Shown here: in pieces, positions 35,277 through 45,941 of the stretch | How the letters are laid out: the number at the start of each line of letters is the position of its first letter | How positions within the stretch are numbered: the stretch's first letter is position 1 | Source: Haematobia irritans | Taxonomy: Eukaryota > Arthropoda > Insecta > Diptera > Muscidae | Assembly: GCF_050003625.1 (NCBI RefSeq) | Contig: NC_134397.1 | Location: 97,324,162 to 97,388,161 of the forward strand | Reading direction: 5' to 3' | Length of the DNA: 64,000 nucleotides | Translations under genes and position numbers: made by a program | The notes under the pieces: generated by a model | What the model was told of the DNA's origin: nothing | The model's database searches: none | The model's input: the letters and a program-made list of their open reading frames with translations, nothing else

Positions 35277-36742
35277 TTGGGAGGTGGAAAATTTCTTCCT
35301 AGGAAGAAATTTTCATCGCCTTCTGATTTATTTTGCGAAGAATTATATAGTCGCACAACAAAACGGAATGAAGAAGGAAGATATATTGTATCCCTTCCAT
35401 TTAAGGAATCCTATCCCAATGAAATAAACATTGGGCAATCCAGGAAAGGTGCAATGGCACAATACTTCCGAAACGAGGCTCGTCTGATTCCTAGTCCTGT
35501 TTTTAAAGACGAATACGACAGCGTTCTCGCAGAATATATTTCTCTTAATCATATGACTGAAATTTCGACTTCGGAAATTCTTGATGACTTCAAGAGTTAC
35601 TACTTGCCACACCACGCGGTGATAAGGCCCGAAAGTGTTACGACAAAGGTCTGTGTTGTATTTAATGCTTCGGCCCCAACCTCAAATGGGGTAAGCCTTA
35701 ACGATATATTACATACTGGGCCCATTTTGCAGAATGAACTTATTATTTTGATCCTAAACTGGCGTTTTTTTCGTTATGTGTTCAACGGGGACATAACCAA
35801 AATGTATCGCCAAATTCTAGTTGATCCAACACAATCTGCATTCCAACGTATTTTGTGCAGAAAAAGCCCACAATATCCTTTACAGGATTTCGAACTTAAG
35901 ACGGTGACTTTTGGTGTGCATTGTGCGCCTTACTTGGCGATTCGCACCATGATACATCTCGCAGATGATGTCCAATCGCAATATCCGAAGGCGAGCGAAA
36001 TTCTTAGAAATTCCATGTATGTGGATGACGCGCTAGCCGGTTCCCATTCAATTCCGGAGGCAATCGATTCAAGGAATCAATTGATTTTGGCCTTAAAATC
36101 AGGTGGCTTCGAAATGAGAAAATGGACATCGAATTCGAAATCCATTTTATCCGATATTCCTGTATCCGAGGTGCTTAACGCGGGCTTTTTAGAATTTGAT
36201 GATTCCAGTACTGCTAAGACGCTTGGCATCCGCTGGAATGCACTATCTGATTCCTTCTTCTTTGTAGTTCAAGATTTTTCCAATTTAGAGGTACTATCGC
36301 AAATTTCGAAATTGTTCGTTCCCGCTGGGTGGTTGGCACCATGCATTATAGTAGCCAAGATTCTTATGCAACAAATATGGATTGATGGCATGGGTTGGGA
36401 CGAAACTATAACTGCCGAATCCCTCAAAAAGTGTATAGATTTTCAGAGCAATTATTCATACGTTAATAGTATAAAAGTGCCACGATGGTTCAACTATTGT
36501 CCGAATAATGAGGTCCAATTGCATGGATTATCACAATGGACTGAATAGTCTAAGTGAGCCTGAATCTTAATCGGGCTGCCACTTTAACCTTTAACCTAAT
36601 TGCATGGATTTAGCGATGCCTCAGAAAAGGCATACGCTGCTGCATTGTACATTCGAAAAAAAATTAAAACTCAATTTCCACTCATTTGGTTGCATTCAAA
36701 ACCAAAGTTTACCCTATAAAAACTCTGTCGATTCCAAGACTA
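35277..36742 (+). pseudogene. BEL reverse transcriptase and start of RNase H
   Basis: A long open frame (35277-36548) with YYLPHHAVIRPESVTTKVCV, NGDITKMYRQILVD (first catalytic Asp), TFGVHCAPYLAIRTM and SMYVDDALAGS (the YVDD box), then LGIRWNALSDSFFF and PAGWLAPCIIVAKILMQQIW. An inserted LOA tail (36530-36597) disrupts it. The RNase H start continues after it (SDASEKAYAA) until the ATATGTTTG element at 36743. Confidence 0.85.
36530..36597 (+). mobile_element. Minimal LOA 3' tail insertion (68 bp)
   Basis: Only the last 68 bp of the LOA 3' end (AATGGACTGAATAGTCTAAG ... GGGCTGCCACTTTAACC) inserted in the BEL polymerase. It is flanked by the 13-bp duplication AATTGCATGGATT at 36517-36529 and 36598-36610. 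Confidence 0.9.
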
Positions 36743-37718
36743 CACCCTCACAAAAAATCGCTTCTGTAACATATACTCCCAAACCTATTTTGCTTCAAGC
36801 ATATACATTTTTGGGTATTGCCCAAACATTTATATGTTTGATCTCTTCCAATATATAATATGTTGGAAAGCATATTGGTCTAAACAATATATGTTTGGGT
36901 AGTCTAAGTTCCAAACATTTTGTATTTTTGCATCCAAATTCAATAATGTTGTCTTCCAAAAAACAATATGTTATTATGTGAACATATAATATGTTTGGAA
37001 GCATTTTGCACCCAAAAATATTATATGCTTAAAAAAATTCTCCCAAACAATATTGTGCTCAAAATTTTATTTATTTATATATATATTTACAATCATAATG
37101 AATTACGAAAATAAACAGGTAATATAGATGCTAACAACATAGGTTTTCGACCTGAATGCTCAAAATTTTGTTTCTGCCTAATTGTATATTCCTCCACATC
37201 TTTCTCACTTCCACGAGATTTTTTAGTTCTTAGCACCTTTTTCTGTAATACAAACATTGTAGAAGAAATTATTCAATTTTATGATTTTTTTTATTTTAAT
37301 TTTACCTTTTGCCGAACGGGGATTCGAACAGCGGACCACACAGTTTGTAAGGATCAAAGAAGTAGCTGATCAATTGCCCAAGAAAAAATAAAATGTTAAT
37401 TTTGTAATAACAAGCAACAACCACCAACTTAATTCAATATCGCTCCCTGTTAAATAGCGCTCCAAGCTACTAAACACGTATATGTTTATAGGCTATTTCT
37501 AAATTAATATATGTTTGCATCCAAGCATATTATATTTACAAACATTTTATGTCCCAAACATAATATGTTCTAACATATTAACATATATGTCCCAAACATG
37601 TTATGCTAGTTTATGAACATTATATGCTTGCACTCAAAAATATTGTGTTTAAAAATTTGTGTTCCACACATATAATGTTTATAGCCAAACATATGAAAAA
37701 CAGTCTTTTTCATCCGTG
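36743..37718. mobile_element. ATATGTTTG element, copy B, inserted in BEL RNase H
   Basis: 976 bp with TA on both sides (36741-36742, 37719-37720). Removing it and one TA makes the BEL frame continue directly, splitting the conserved PRLELCG-type box of BEL elements. This proves both ends and the TA duplication. It carries a tRNA-type B box on the minus strand (GTTCGAATC, about 37321-37329) in a part deleted from copy A. Confidence 0.9.
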
Positions 37719-37996
37719 TAGAGTTGTGTGGCGCGGCGTTACTAGCTGAAATGATTGACCACATTGTCCCTCAACTACGAATCAACGCTTACACTATCGA
37801 TTGCTGGACTGATTCAACAATTGTGTTATCTTGGTTGTCTAAACCACCATGGTATTGGGCTACATTCGTAGCCAATAGAGATTCCAAAATAACTGAAATA
37901 ATTCCGACACAAAAATGGCATCATGTGATGTCCGAACAAAATCCGTCTGATTTAGCCAGTCGTGGTCTTGATTGCTCCGCAGGACTTGATTGCTAA
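37719..37996 (+). pseudogene. BEL RNase H, second part
   Basis: Continues the polymerase after the inserted element: ELCGAALLAEMIDH, YTIDCWTDSTIVLSWLSKPP (acidic catalytic Asp in WTDS) and HVMSEQNPSDLASRG (conserved NPSDLASRG box). It ends at a stop near 37996, with the next region in another frame. Confidence 0.8.
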
Positions 37997-39585
37997 TGAA
38001 CTATGGTGGCAAGGACCACAATTTCTTAGGAATCCCCATGATAATTGGCCTATTTTCGAGTGTAAAATTGGCACTGATATGAATTTGGAAAGGAAACCGA
38101 TTAAGGTGAATTTTGCTTACTTCTGTGAATTTGATGATATCCTAGAAAAATTCTCTTCACTACCTAGAGCAATTCGAGTGATTGCATACATTTATCGGTT
38201 TTTGTATCGAACACATCCAAAGTTCAAATCCAATTTCCACAGGCCCAGCAACGATATAACCACCTTTGAAGTTTTATTGGTCCATAATAGACTGCAAATC
38301 AATGAATACCAAGCATTATCCGCCAAGTAAAGGATTGCTACTTCTAGCTCCTTACTTAGTCTTAATCCATTTATGGACAATGAGGGCATAATGCGTGTAT
38401 GTGGCCGTCTTTCAGCTTCGCCTGCTTTAACATATAATGGGAAGCATCCAATTATTGTTCCATATAACTGCCAATATGCCAGCCTTCTTGTTTAATTTAT
38501 TCACGAAACTTGCCTACATGGCGGAAATCAGTTAACATTGAAATTGATCAGGGCACAATATTGGATTCCAAAAGCGAAAATCTCATTAAAACCACTATTA
38601 ATAAATGCAAGCCCTGTATACTCTACAAGCAAAAATGTCAGACCCAACTTATGGCTGCCTTGCCACCGCAAAGATCCGAATTTTCTCGTCCTTTTACCCA
38701 TACAGGGCTAGACTTTGCTGGTCCTTTCGACATTAAGTCGTACTCTGGTCGAGCATGTAGAATATCCAAGGGTTATACTTGCATATTTGTTTGCTTTTCC
38801 ACCAAAGCTATCCACTTGGAAGCCACATCCGAACTTTCAACTTCCGCCTTTTTAGCAGCGTTCAGTAGATTCATTTCTCGCCGTGGGTGTCCCCTACATC
38901 TATACTCCGACAATGGAACAAATTTTGTAGGCGCATCCAGGATACTTGCAAGAGAGTTTATCCTTACCTCCAATCAATTACACAGTCCAACTATGCCCAT
39001 CAAAATATAACATGGCATTTTATTCCGCCAGGGGCACCTCACATGGGTGGACTTTGGGAGGCAGGGGTGAAAAGCTTCACGGCCGATTTTAAGAAAGTTG
39101 CTGCAAATTTCAAGCATACGTTTGAAGAATTTCAAACACTTCTGTCAAAAATTGAAGCATGCCTGAATTCGCGTCCTATTTCGCCTTGCTCCCAAGATCC
39201 AACGGACCTTTCCGCACTCACTCCTGGTCACTTTTTAATTGGTGCGCCACTTTTAGTACCTTTTGATCCATCCATTCAAGAAAATCCGATATCAATCGTC
39301 AACCGTTGGCAGAAACTTAAGGTTATTCATCAACACTTCTGTATTCGATGGAAGGATGAGTATCTTAAGGAACTGCAAAAACGGCATAAATGGAAACAGC
39401 CTACAGAAAACTTGCAGGAAAATGCTATGGTTGTCATAGGCGGAGAAAATTGACCTCCAAATTGTTGGCGCCTGGGAAGGATCAAAAAAGTCCATGCTGG
39501 GGCGGATAAGTGTGTCAGAATCGCAGAGGTTATTACACAAAAGGGAATTGTAACCCGGCCAATAACGTTCGATAATACACCCTAA
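37962..39585 (+). pseudogene. BEL integrase (DDE core)
   Basis: The linker LWWQGPQFLRNP leads to the integrase. The zinc-binding end is degraded around 38340-38510. Core motifs: THTGLDFAGPFDIK (first Asp), CFSTKAIHLE, LHLYSDNGTNFVGA (second Asp), GAPHMGGLWEAGVKS (Glu). C-terminal NSRPISP, LTPGHFLIG and NRWQKLKVI are typical of BEL. Frameshifts occur near 38330, 38510 and 39000, and stops at 39453 and 39585. Confidence 0.85.
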
Positions 39586-39658
39586 ATAGCACAGACCAAT
39601 AAATTCCCGACCTATTTTCTATTTCGAAACCAAGCTTATCTTTTGTTCTAGTTCCATA

Positions 39659-40559
39659 ATGCGCGCAAAGAAAGTGACACCAAATAGTGATACAAATCAA
39701 AGAGGAAAGAATTCACGGCACTCTTACATTTGTCGGTTATGCAGAGCTACACATCCACTGAGAAAGTGCAAGCGTTTTTTAAGTATGAATACTCTGAGAC
39801 GACAGGAAATAGTTAAAAAATATGGATATTGCGAAAATTGTTTAGCGCACGAACATTCCGAAAATACCTGTTTCACGACAACTGGATGTCGATATTGTCA
39901 GAAGGCTCATCATTCTCTGTTACACACTCACGTCAGATTGGACAAAAGTCAACGCAATCAACCACGCCGTAAGCCGACCAAATCTTCGCCTATCAAATCA
40001 GTGCCTTCCAAATACCAACCATCGACAGTAGCCGCAAGTACTTCGCCCCCATCAACTTCATCAAATGCGACTCTTTCCGCCATTCTGAAGCAAAATGATG
40101 TAACTCTACTTCCGACCGTGTTAGTGTCGGTCACTACTAAGGCTGGGATACGTATCCTGAGATGTCTTTTGGATTCCGGATCCAAATCGAGTAGTATCTC
40201 TTCCAAGGTCGTTGACAAACTACATTTGACAACACTCACGCTTGAGGAAGAAACGATATGTCCACTTACTATTATGTTTACATATAACCCCGATATTTAT
40301 ATTGAGACAATTCTGAAAGTTAATAACCGAATCTCTATTCGTACACCCAGTAAAACAATTGCCCCATCATATGCTACAAAATTTTTCGAATATATTACTG
40401 ACAGATAAGGAGTTTTATAAATCTGATCCGATTTCCATCATTTTGGGTGTCAATATCTATTCCCGGGTCATAAGTGAAGGTTTTCTAAATAGAGCTGGGT
40501 TACCAACGGCCCAGAACACCATTTTTGGTTGGACCCTATATGGCACATGCTACCCTTAA
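39659..40559 (+). pseudogene. Downstream zinc-knuckle and protease ORF of the BEL element
   Basis: A separate frame after integrase, starting with an ATG at 39659 (MRAKKVTPNSDTNQRG). It carries Cys/His clusters (CRLCRATHPLRKC, CENCLAHEHSENTC, CRYCQKAHHSLLH) and a retropepsin-like segment (RCLLDSGSKSSSISSKVVDK) with its own DSG. After one frameshift near 40400 it ends IILGVNIYSRV ... AQNTIFGWTLYG then stop. This repeats the gag-end/protease block found upstream but with different sequence. It could be a fragment of another BEL element or a true extra ORF of this lineage; a similar arrangement in the second BEL favours the latter. Confidence 0.7.
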
Positions 40560-40929
40560 TTTTTTCATTCATTTTTTTTGTATTCACTCAAATTTAAACA
40601 CACTGAAATAAGCAATGAAACTTTGGGAATAAATGAAAGCGTTAACTACCCATTATTCATTATTACATTAGTATAAAATTTATGGATTTTCTAAACTCAA
40701 ATCTCAATAATTTATACATACAATAAGTTATCAAATTGTATTATTGCAATCTCAATATTATTGTAATTTGTATATAAGCAACTGAATTTTATAAATTGAT
40801 CAGAATAAGAATTAAACAAAAATTTTAAATTAACCCCAATTGAAAAAAAGGAGGAACAAATCTGTACTGAAAGATATGGTTTGAAATTTTTAAATTTTTA
40901 TTGCTGGTATACTGCAAGGTGGCCGCTAA
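40560..40929 (+). other. BEL 3' untranslated region and polypurine tract area
   Basis: AT-rich with no ORF. The last bases before the 3' LTR, GCAAGGTGGCCGCTAA, resemble GCAAGAGGCCGCGCCA at the same position in the second BEL element and probably mark the plus-strand priming site. Confidence 0.6.
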
Positions 40930-41367
40930 TGTTAATGCCACATAAACAACGAACATATGTCCTAACAATTACAATAAATAACTACATTGAAATCCCTATT
41001 GGGATTCTCTGAATACTCAAATACTTGCAAAAGATATTAAAAAATATTATCGATAAATACCATTGCCAATGACAATTTTTTTATCAACCGTCAAGGCATA
41101 TCTAAAGTACAACTTCCGTAAAATAGTTACGAAACTTCGCTCTGTTTGAACTCTAAATTCCTACTGGACGTGCCTTTAGAAGAAATAAATCACATATTAT
41201 CCTATCAATCTAAATCCATATTGTGTTTTCATTTCTTTCCATTGAATTTATATCGGTATACCTCTCCCCGATAATATCATATGGAGTACAAAGTCAATTA
41301 TTCTGTTGACTTTGCTTGGCTCATGAGATTGTAATCCCAACAGGTTGTGCTCCCATATACACTAACA
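40930..41367 (+). repeat. BEL 3' LTR
   Basis: 438 bp, TGTTAATGCCAC...ACACTAACA, paired with the 5' LTR and followed by the CATTT duplication. Confidence 0.85.
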
Positions 41368-41737
41368 CATTTTTTGTGACCATTTAATTTTTTAACTTTT
41401 TTGCAGCGAAAAGAATTTTATGAAAGCATTGAGCAGGTACACACGATTTTCATTTTGCGCATCAGTGGTGTGTTGATTGTTTCTTGGAATGGACGGAGAA
41501 TACAGATTTACTGTGTTTTGTGTTAATTTATTTATTCAGAAATGGCACGTGGTTTTATGTGAACACAAAAAAGGAAAGTGTAATTGAAAAAATGTACCTG
41601 TTTTTAGTTCTGCATTTTGCTATAACATATGGATCATTTATTTCTATTTGCAGTTACATGATGTCTGCGTTTGTACATTTGATGGGCACGATATTTCATT
41701 CAAACAAAATTATTTTTATCAATATAATAACATGTTA

Positions 41738-42507
41738 CACCCTCAAAAAAATCGCTTCTCTAACATATGTTCCAAACATATTTTGCAGGAAACACATATA
41801 TTATTGGATACTGCAGAAACATTAATATGTTTGTTTTATCTGAGCGTATTATATGTTTGGAAGCATTTTGAGTCCAAAAATAGTATATGTTTGGAAGAAT
41901 TCCCCAAAGAAGATTGTGCTCATTCCCTCACATAATTTTCACTACCACGAAATTTTTGAGTTCTTCGCATCTTTTTCTGTAATACAAATATGCTGTTTTT
42001 TCTTTCAAATGTCTATTCTCTTGGTTCCGAATGTATATTCTCTTTATTCTGAATACTCATTCTAATATTGAAATTAAATAGTAATTAGACTTAAGCATAT
42101 AAAATTTTTGGCCTTATCATGAAACAGTTTTCCGAACCAACATACAAGCGGTTTCACAGAAATTGCTCTCATTTCATTCTATCGCTGTGTTATGTTGATA
42201 TCTTTTTATTCAACCATCCCGGTTTCCATCTCTATTTATTTCTCTATACTAACTCTCTCTCTCTCTCTCTCTCTCTGGCGCTCTTTGAATAAAGTATCAC
42301 AACATATATATGTTTACTCGAAATTTGTAAATTTATATATGTTTACATTCACACATATTATTTTTATGAAACATTCATGCCCCAAACATTTTGTGTTAGT
42401 TTAGGAACATTACATGTTTGCACTTAAATATATTGTGTTTAAAAATTGTGCCCGAAACACATTTTGTTTATATCGGAACATATTAAAAACATATTTTTCT
42501 AACAGTG
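41738..42507. mobile_element. ATATGTTTG-family element, copy C
   Basis: 770 bp, CACCCTCAAAAAAATCGCTT ... TTTTCTAACAGTG, with TA on both sides (41736-41737, 42508-42509). Nested in the right arm of the TA element that entered the NUMT. Lacks the tRNA-like module of copy D. A (CT)n run lies at about 42249-42275. Confidence 0.8.
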
Positions 42508-42647
42508 TAGATGAGGACAATTACATTTTTTTAGAACTATGTTCACTGAGCCAACATGGTTGCAGGTTAAAATGTTACATGGTCGCCGCAAAAATAGCTC
42601 CTATCATATTATTTTGCTCTTCGAATATCATGTTTCTTCTCTGCGTG

Positions 42648-42995
42648 TACTATGCTGCTTACTAATAATAATGTTAAAGCAGGAGGTAGTAATCAAAAAA
42701 TTACATTATTTATTCGAGGAAATGCTATATCAGGACCTCCTAATATTAAAGGAACTAATCAATTACCAAATCCTCCAATTATAATAGGTATAACTATAAA
42801 GAAAATTATAATAAATGCATGAGCTATAACAATTACATTATAAATTTGATCGTCACCAATTAAAGCTCCAGGATGTCCTAATTGAGCTCGAATTAAAATT
42901 CTTAATGAAGTTCCAATTATTCCAGATCAAGCTCCAAAAATAAAATATAAAGTACGAATATCCTTATGGTTAGTAGAAAATAGCCATTGTTGCGA
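42648..42995 (-). pseudogene. NUMT part 2: COI 5' end
   Basis: Minus-strand COI from its first codons (QQWLFSTNHKDI) to LLLVSS, where the TA insertion target lies. It is colinear with part 1 across the 18.2-kb insert. Reads without frameshift in the mitochondrial code. Confidence 0.9.
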
Positions 42996-43059
42996 TTAAA
43001 TGGCTGAAGTTGAGGCAATAGATTGTAAATCTATTTATGAGAATTATTCTCTTTAATCA
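42994..43059 (+). pseudogene. NUMT tRNA-Tyr copy (GTA)
   Basis: Mitochondrial tRNA-Tyr-like sequence with anticodon GTA in ATTGTAAAT and matching acceptor ends (GATTAAA...TTTAATC). Its position next to the COI start is the standard fly mtDNA order. It is a NUMT passenger, not a nuclear tRNA gene. Confidence 0.8.
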
Positions 43060-43060
43060 T

Positions 43061-43123
43061 GGCTTTATATTCAATAATGACATTAGACTGCAATTCTAAA
43101 GGAGTAATAATTTACTAAGGCTT
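43061..43123 (+). pseudogene. NUMT tRNA-Cys copy (GCA)
   Basis: Contains anticodon GCA in GACTGCAATT. Lies between tRNA-Tyr and tRNA-Trp as in dipteran mtDNA, and its last bases overlap tRNA-Trp as usual. Confidence 0.75.
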
Positions 43124-43183
43124 AAAAGATTATTCTTATATCGATAGCCTTGAAGGCTATTAGTTTATTTAACTTAAAACCTT
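43117..43183 (-). pseudogene. NUMT tRNA-Trp copy (TCA)
   Basis: Minus-strand tRNA-Trp-like sequence with anticodon TCA in CCTTCAAGG. Adjacent to the ND2 3' end, as in fly mtDNA. Confidence 0.75.
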
Positions 43184-43373
43184 AAAATCAAAAATATAAA
43201 GAAGAAGCTAAAAATAAACCAAAAGAAGAAATATAAGAATAAATTAATAAAATTTTTAGATAAGAATTTTATATATTGCATAATTTAATCAATTACTTTC
43301 ATAATAATTTAATATAAATGCACTATAACATAATCGTATATAAAAATATAGTGTAATTGAAGTCATTAATACT
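43184..43373 (-). pseudogene. NUMT ND2, 3' end
   Basis: Minus-strand ND2 C-terminus (MTSITLYFYIRLCYSAF, FSSFGLFLASSLYF), with a stop in the middle under either code. It is interrupted at its 5' side by the SINE at 43374. Confidence 0.8.
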
Positions 43374-43717
43374 AGGTTAGGTTAGGTGGCAGCCCGATGT
43401 ATCAGGCTCACTTAGACTATTCAGTCCATTGTGATACCACATTGGTGAACTTCTCTCTTATCACTGAGTGCTGTCCGATTCCATGTTAAGCTCAATGACA
43501 AGGGACCTCCTTTTTATAGCCGAGTCCGAACGGCGTTCCACATTGCAGTGAAACCACTTAGAGAAGTTTTGAAACCCTCAGAAATGTCATCAGTATTACT
43601 GAGGTGAGATAATCCACCGCTGAAAAACTTTTTGGTGTTCGGTCGAAGCAGGAATCGAACCCACGACCTTGTGAATGCAAGGCGGGCATGTTAACCATTG
43701 CACCACGATGGCTCCCT
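43374..43717 (-). mobile_element. tRNA-derived SINE with LOA-like 3' end (full length)
   Basis: About 344 bp on the minus strand. The head is tRNA-like, with a perfect pol III A box (TGGTGCAATGG) and B box (GTTCGATTC). A unique body follows, then a tail matching the last about 55 bp of the LOA LINE (AATGGACTGAATAGTCTAAG, GGGCTGCCAC) ending ACCTAACCTAACC. It is embedded in ND2 of the NUMT. About 70-90 bp of ND2 are missing at the site and no target duplication is visible, so it went in with a target deletion. Confidence 0.85.
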
Positions 43718-44038
43718 AAATGGAGGAAGACCTCCTAAAGATAATAGATTAAAAAATAAAAAAAAATAATATTTTTATCATGAAAAAAATTGATTAATAT
43801 AAGAAATTTAAAATATATTAAATATAAATACTATAGAAAATGTTAAAAACAATAAAATAAATTTCTAGTATATATTGCAGCTAATATTCATCCTGAATGA
43901 TTAATAGATGAATAAGCTATTAATTTTCGCAAAGATGTTTGATTTAATCCTCCCAATGCACCAATTAAACTTGATAAAATAATTCTGATAATAATTAATG
44001 GCTTAAAAATAATATATGAAATTAATATTTTTTTTTGT
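43718..44038 (-). pseudogene. NUMT ND2, middle part
   Basis: Minus-strand ND2: [47 protein letters not shown] and near the SINE LGGLPP, with indels between. The NUMT ends in a T-run near 44038, shortly before the DD41D mariner. Confidence 0.85.
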
Positions 44039-44076
44039 AATATATTTTATTTTCTGCTTTATGGTTTTGGTTTCTA

Positions 44077-45011
44077 AAGGGTGATTCTTTTGAGGTTAGG
44101 ATTTTCATGCATTAGTATTTGACAGATCACGTGGGATTTCAGACATGGTGTCAAAGAGAAAGATGCTCAGTATGCTTTGACATTTCATCATGAATAGACT
44201 TACTAACGAGCCACAACGTCGAATTTTCAGTGAATGGGCCCTAGAAAAGTTGGCAGAAAATCCGCTTTTTTATCGACAAATTTTGTTCAGCGATGAGGCT
44301 CATTTCTGGTTGAATGGCTACGTAAATAAGCAAAATTGCCGCATTTGGAGTGAAGAGCAACCAGAAGCCGTTCAAGAACTGCCCATGCATCCCGAAAAAT
44401 GCACTGTTTGGTGTGGTTTGTACGCTGGTGGAATCATTGGACCGTATTTTTTCAAAGATGCTGTTGGACGCAACGTTACGGTGAATGGCGATCGCTATCG
44501 TTCGATGCTAACAAACTTTTTGTTGCCAAAACTGGAAGAACTGAACTTGGTTGACATGTGGTTTCAACAAGATGGCGCTACATGCCACACAGCTCGCGAT
44601 TCTATGGCCATTTTGAGGGAAAACTTCGGAGAACAATTCATCTCAAGAAATGGACCGGTAAGTTGGCCACCAAGATCATGCGATTTGACGCCTTTAGACT
44701 ATTTTTTGTGGGGCTACGTCAAGTCTAAAGTCTACAGAAATAAGCCAGCAACTATTCCAGCTTTGGAAGACAACATTTCCGAAGAAATTCGGGCTATTCC
44801 GGCCGAAATGCTCGAAAAAGTTGCCCAAAATTGGACTTTCCGAATGGACCACCTAAGACGCAGCCGCGGTCAACATTTAAATGAAATTATCTTCAAAAAG
44901 TAAATGTCATGGACCAATCTAACGTTTCAAATAAAGAACCGATGAGATTTTGCAAATTTTATGCGTTTTTTTTTAAAAAAAAAGTTATCAAGCTCTTAAT
45001 AAATCACCCTT
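44077..45011 (+). mobile_element. Tc1/mariner element, DD41D (rosa-like), N-terminal deletion
   Basis: 935 bp with terminal repeats AAGGGTGATTCTTTTGAGG (left) and AAGGGTGATTTATTAAGAGC (reverse complement of right), flanked by TA (44075-44076, 45012-45013). It encodes a transposase without its helix-turn-helix region. It lies just beyond the end of the NUMT. Confidence 0.9.
44190..44903 (+). CDS. DD41D transposase, catalytic domain only (237 aa)
   Basis: An uninterrupted ORF. It starts MNRLTNEPQ and jumps straight to RRIFSEWALEKLAENPLF. In full-length relatives about 110 residues of DNA-binding domain lie between, and the joint looks like deletion across a CAACG microhomology. The catalytic triad is present: FSDEAHFW, WFQQDGATCHTA and LTPLDYFLWGY, with 41 residues between the last two. 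It ends QHLNEIIFKK. Without the helix-turn-helix domain it probably cannot bind its own ends. It could be an inactive or dominant-negative product, and I see no promoter evidence. A relic at 62146-62735 retains the missing domain. Confidence 0.85.
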   Translation: MNRLTNEPQRRIFSEWALEKLAENPLFYRQILFSDEAHFWLNGYVNKQNCRIWSEEQPEAVQELPMHPEKCTVWCGLYAGGIIGPYFFKDAVGRNVTVNGDRYRSMLTNFLLPKLEELNLVDMWFQQDGATCHTARDSMAILRENFGEQFISRNGPVSWPPRSCDLTPLDYFLWGYVKSKVYRNKPATIPALEDNISEEIRAIPAEMLEKVAQNWTFRMDHLRRSRGQHLNEIIFKK

Positions 45012-45180
45012 TACTAATTGAGTTACGCTCATATCCTATAATTGAGAAAAGTTTCATTACTGTTACCTTCATTCAATTGGTACCCAACAGTTAAGACGAG
45101 TGCTAAACGGTTTATATTTCTGTCTGACCAAGTTGTTACATATTGCGCTTCGTTTGCGAACAGCAATGAAATTCGAACTA

Positions 45181-45930
45181 TGTCAGAGCTGAAAGTTGAC
45201 TTAGAGGAGCTGGAACGTCGATACCAGAAATTAGTGGAAAGCTATTAACTGTCGATGAGTTCAGAAGATCCCACCACCGGTGAAGCGGAAAAGGAGTCGA
45301 CACAGACGAAGTTTGTTGCATCTTATAAATCCTACAGGGAATGTAAAGCTTCCATTTTAGATCTTATGTCCATGGAGGAACAATAACTTGTTCAGGCACA
45401 AGCGGCTGAAATAAGTCCGTCGGAGAATCTGGGGGCCGAGGGTACGGGTTATTCCCTTAAGGTTCCCCCGTGCGATACGGAAATATTTAGTGGGGCTACG
45501 ACAAATGGCCAAGTTTTAGGGATATGTTTTCAGCCATTTACGGTAAACATCCCAAACTTTCGCCAGCACAGAAGCTTTACCATCTACGGGCAAAGACACG
45601 TGCGGAGGCGAATCAAATAGTTAAAGGATTCGCTCTTACAGATTATAACTTGGACTTACCTTGGAAGGCATTGTGTAGTCGTTACGAGAATAAAAGAATT
45701 CTGATCAATCATCAACTTAGAAATATTTTTGACCTAGAAGTTGTTACATCAGAAAGGACTAAAGGCCTGCGAAACTTACAGTTCACTGTTAACAATTGTT
45801 TGTCGATTCTTAGGTCGTATGTTACAGTATATCGGTTGTAAGTTGGGATCCGATACTAGTTTATTGGATTTCATCCAAGCTGCCCCAGGAAACTTTAGCA
45901 GCCTGGGAAGAGTCTATTCAGAACCATAAG
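45181..45930 (+). pseudogene. BEL-2 gag remnant
   Basis: Opens MSELKVDLEELERRYQKL at 45181, with a stop at 45248. Later pieces match the first BEL gag: FSAIYGKHPKLSPAQKLYHL, LDLPWKALCSRYENKRILIN. At least three breaks. Confidence 0.7.
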
Positions 45931-45941
45931 GAGATGCCAAG

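Noticed and set aside
42994..43183. Functional tRNA genes
   Set aside because: They are mitochondrial Tyr, Cys and Trp tRNAs in fly mtDNA order next to COI and ND2, so they are NUMT passengers lacking nuclear pol III promoters.
43374..43400. Telomeric repeat insertion
   Set aside because: The TTAGG run is the constant 3' end of the adjacent SINE/LOA sequence, seen at several sites with target duplications.
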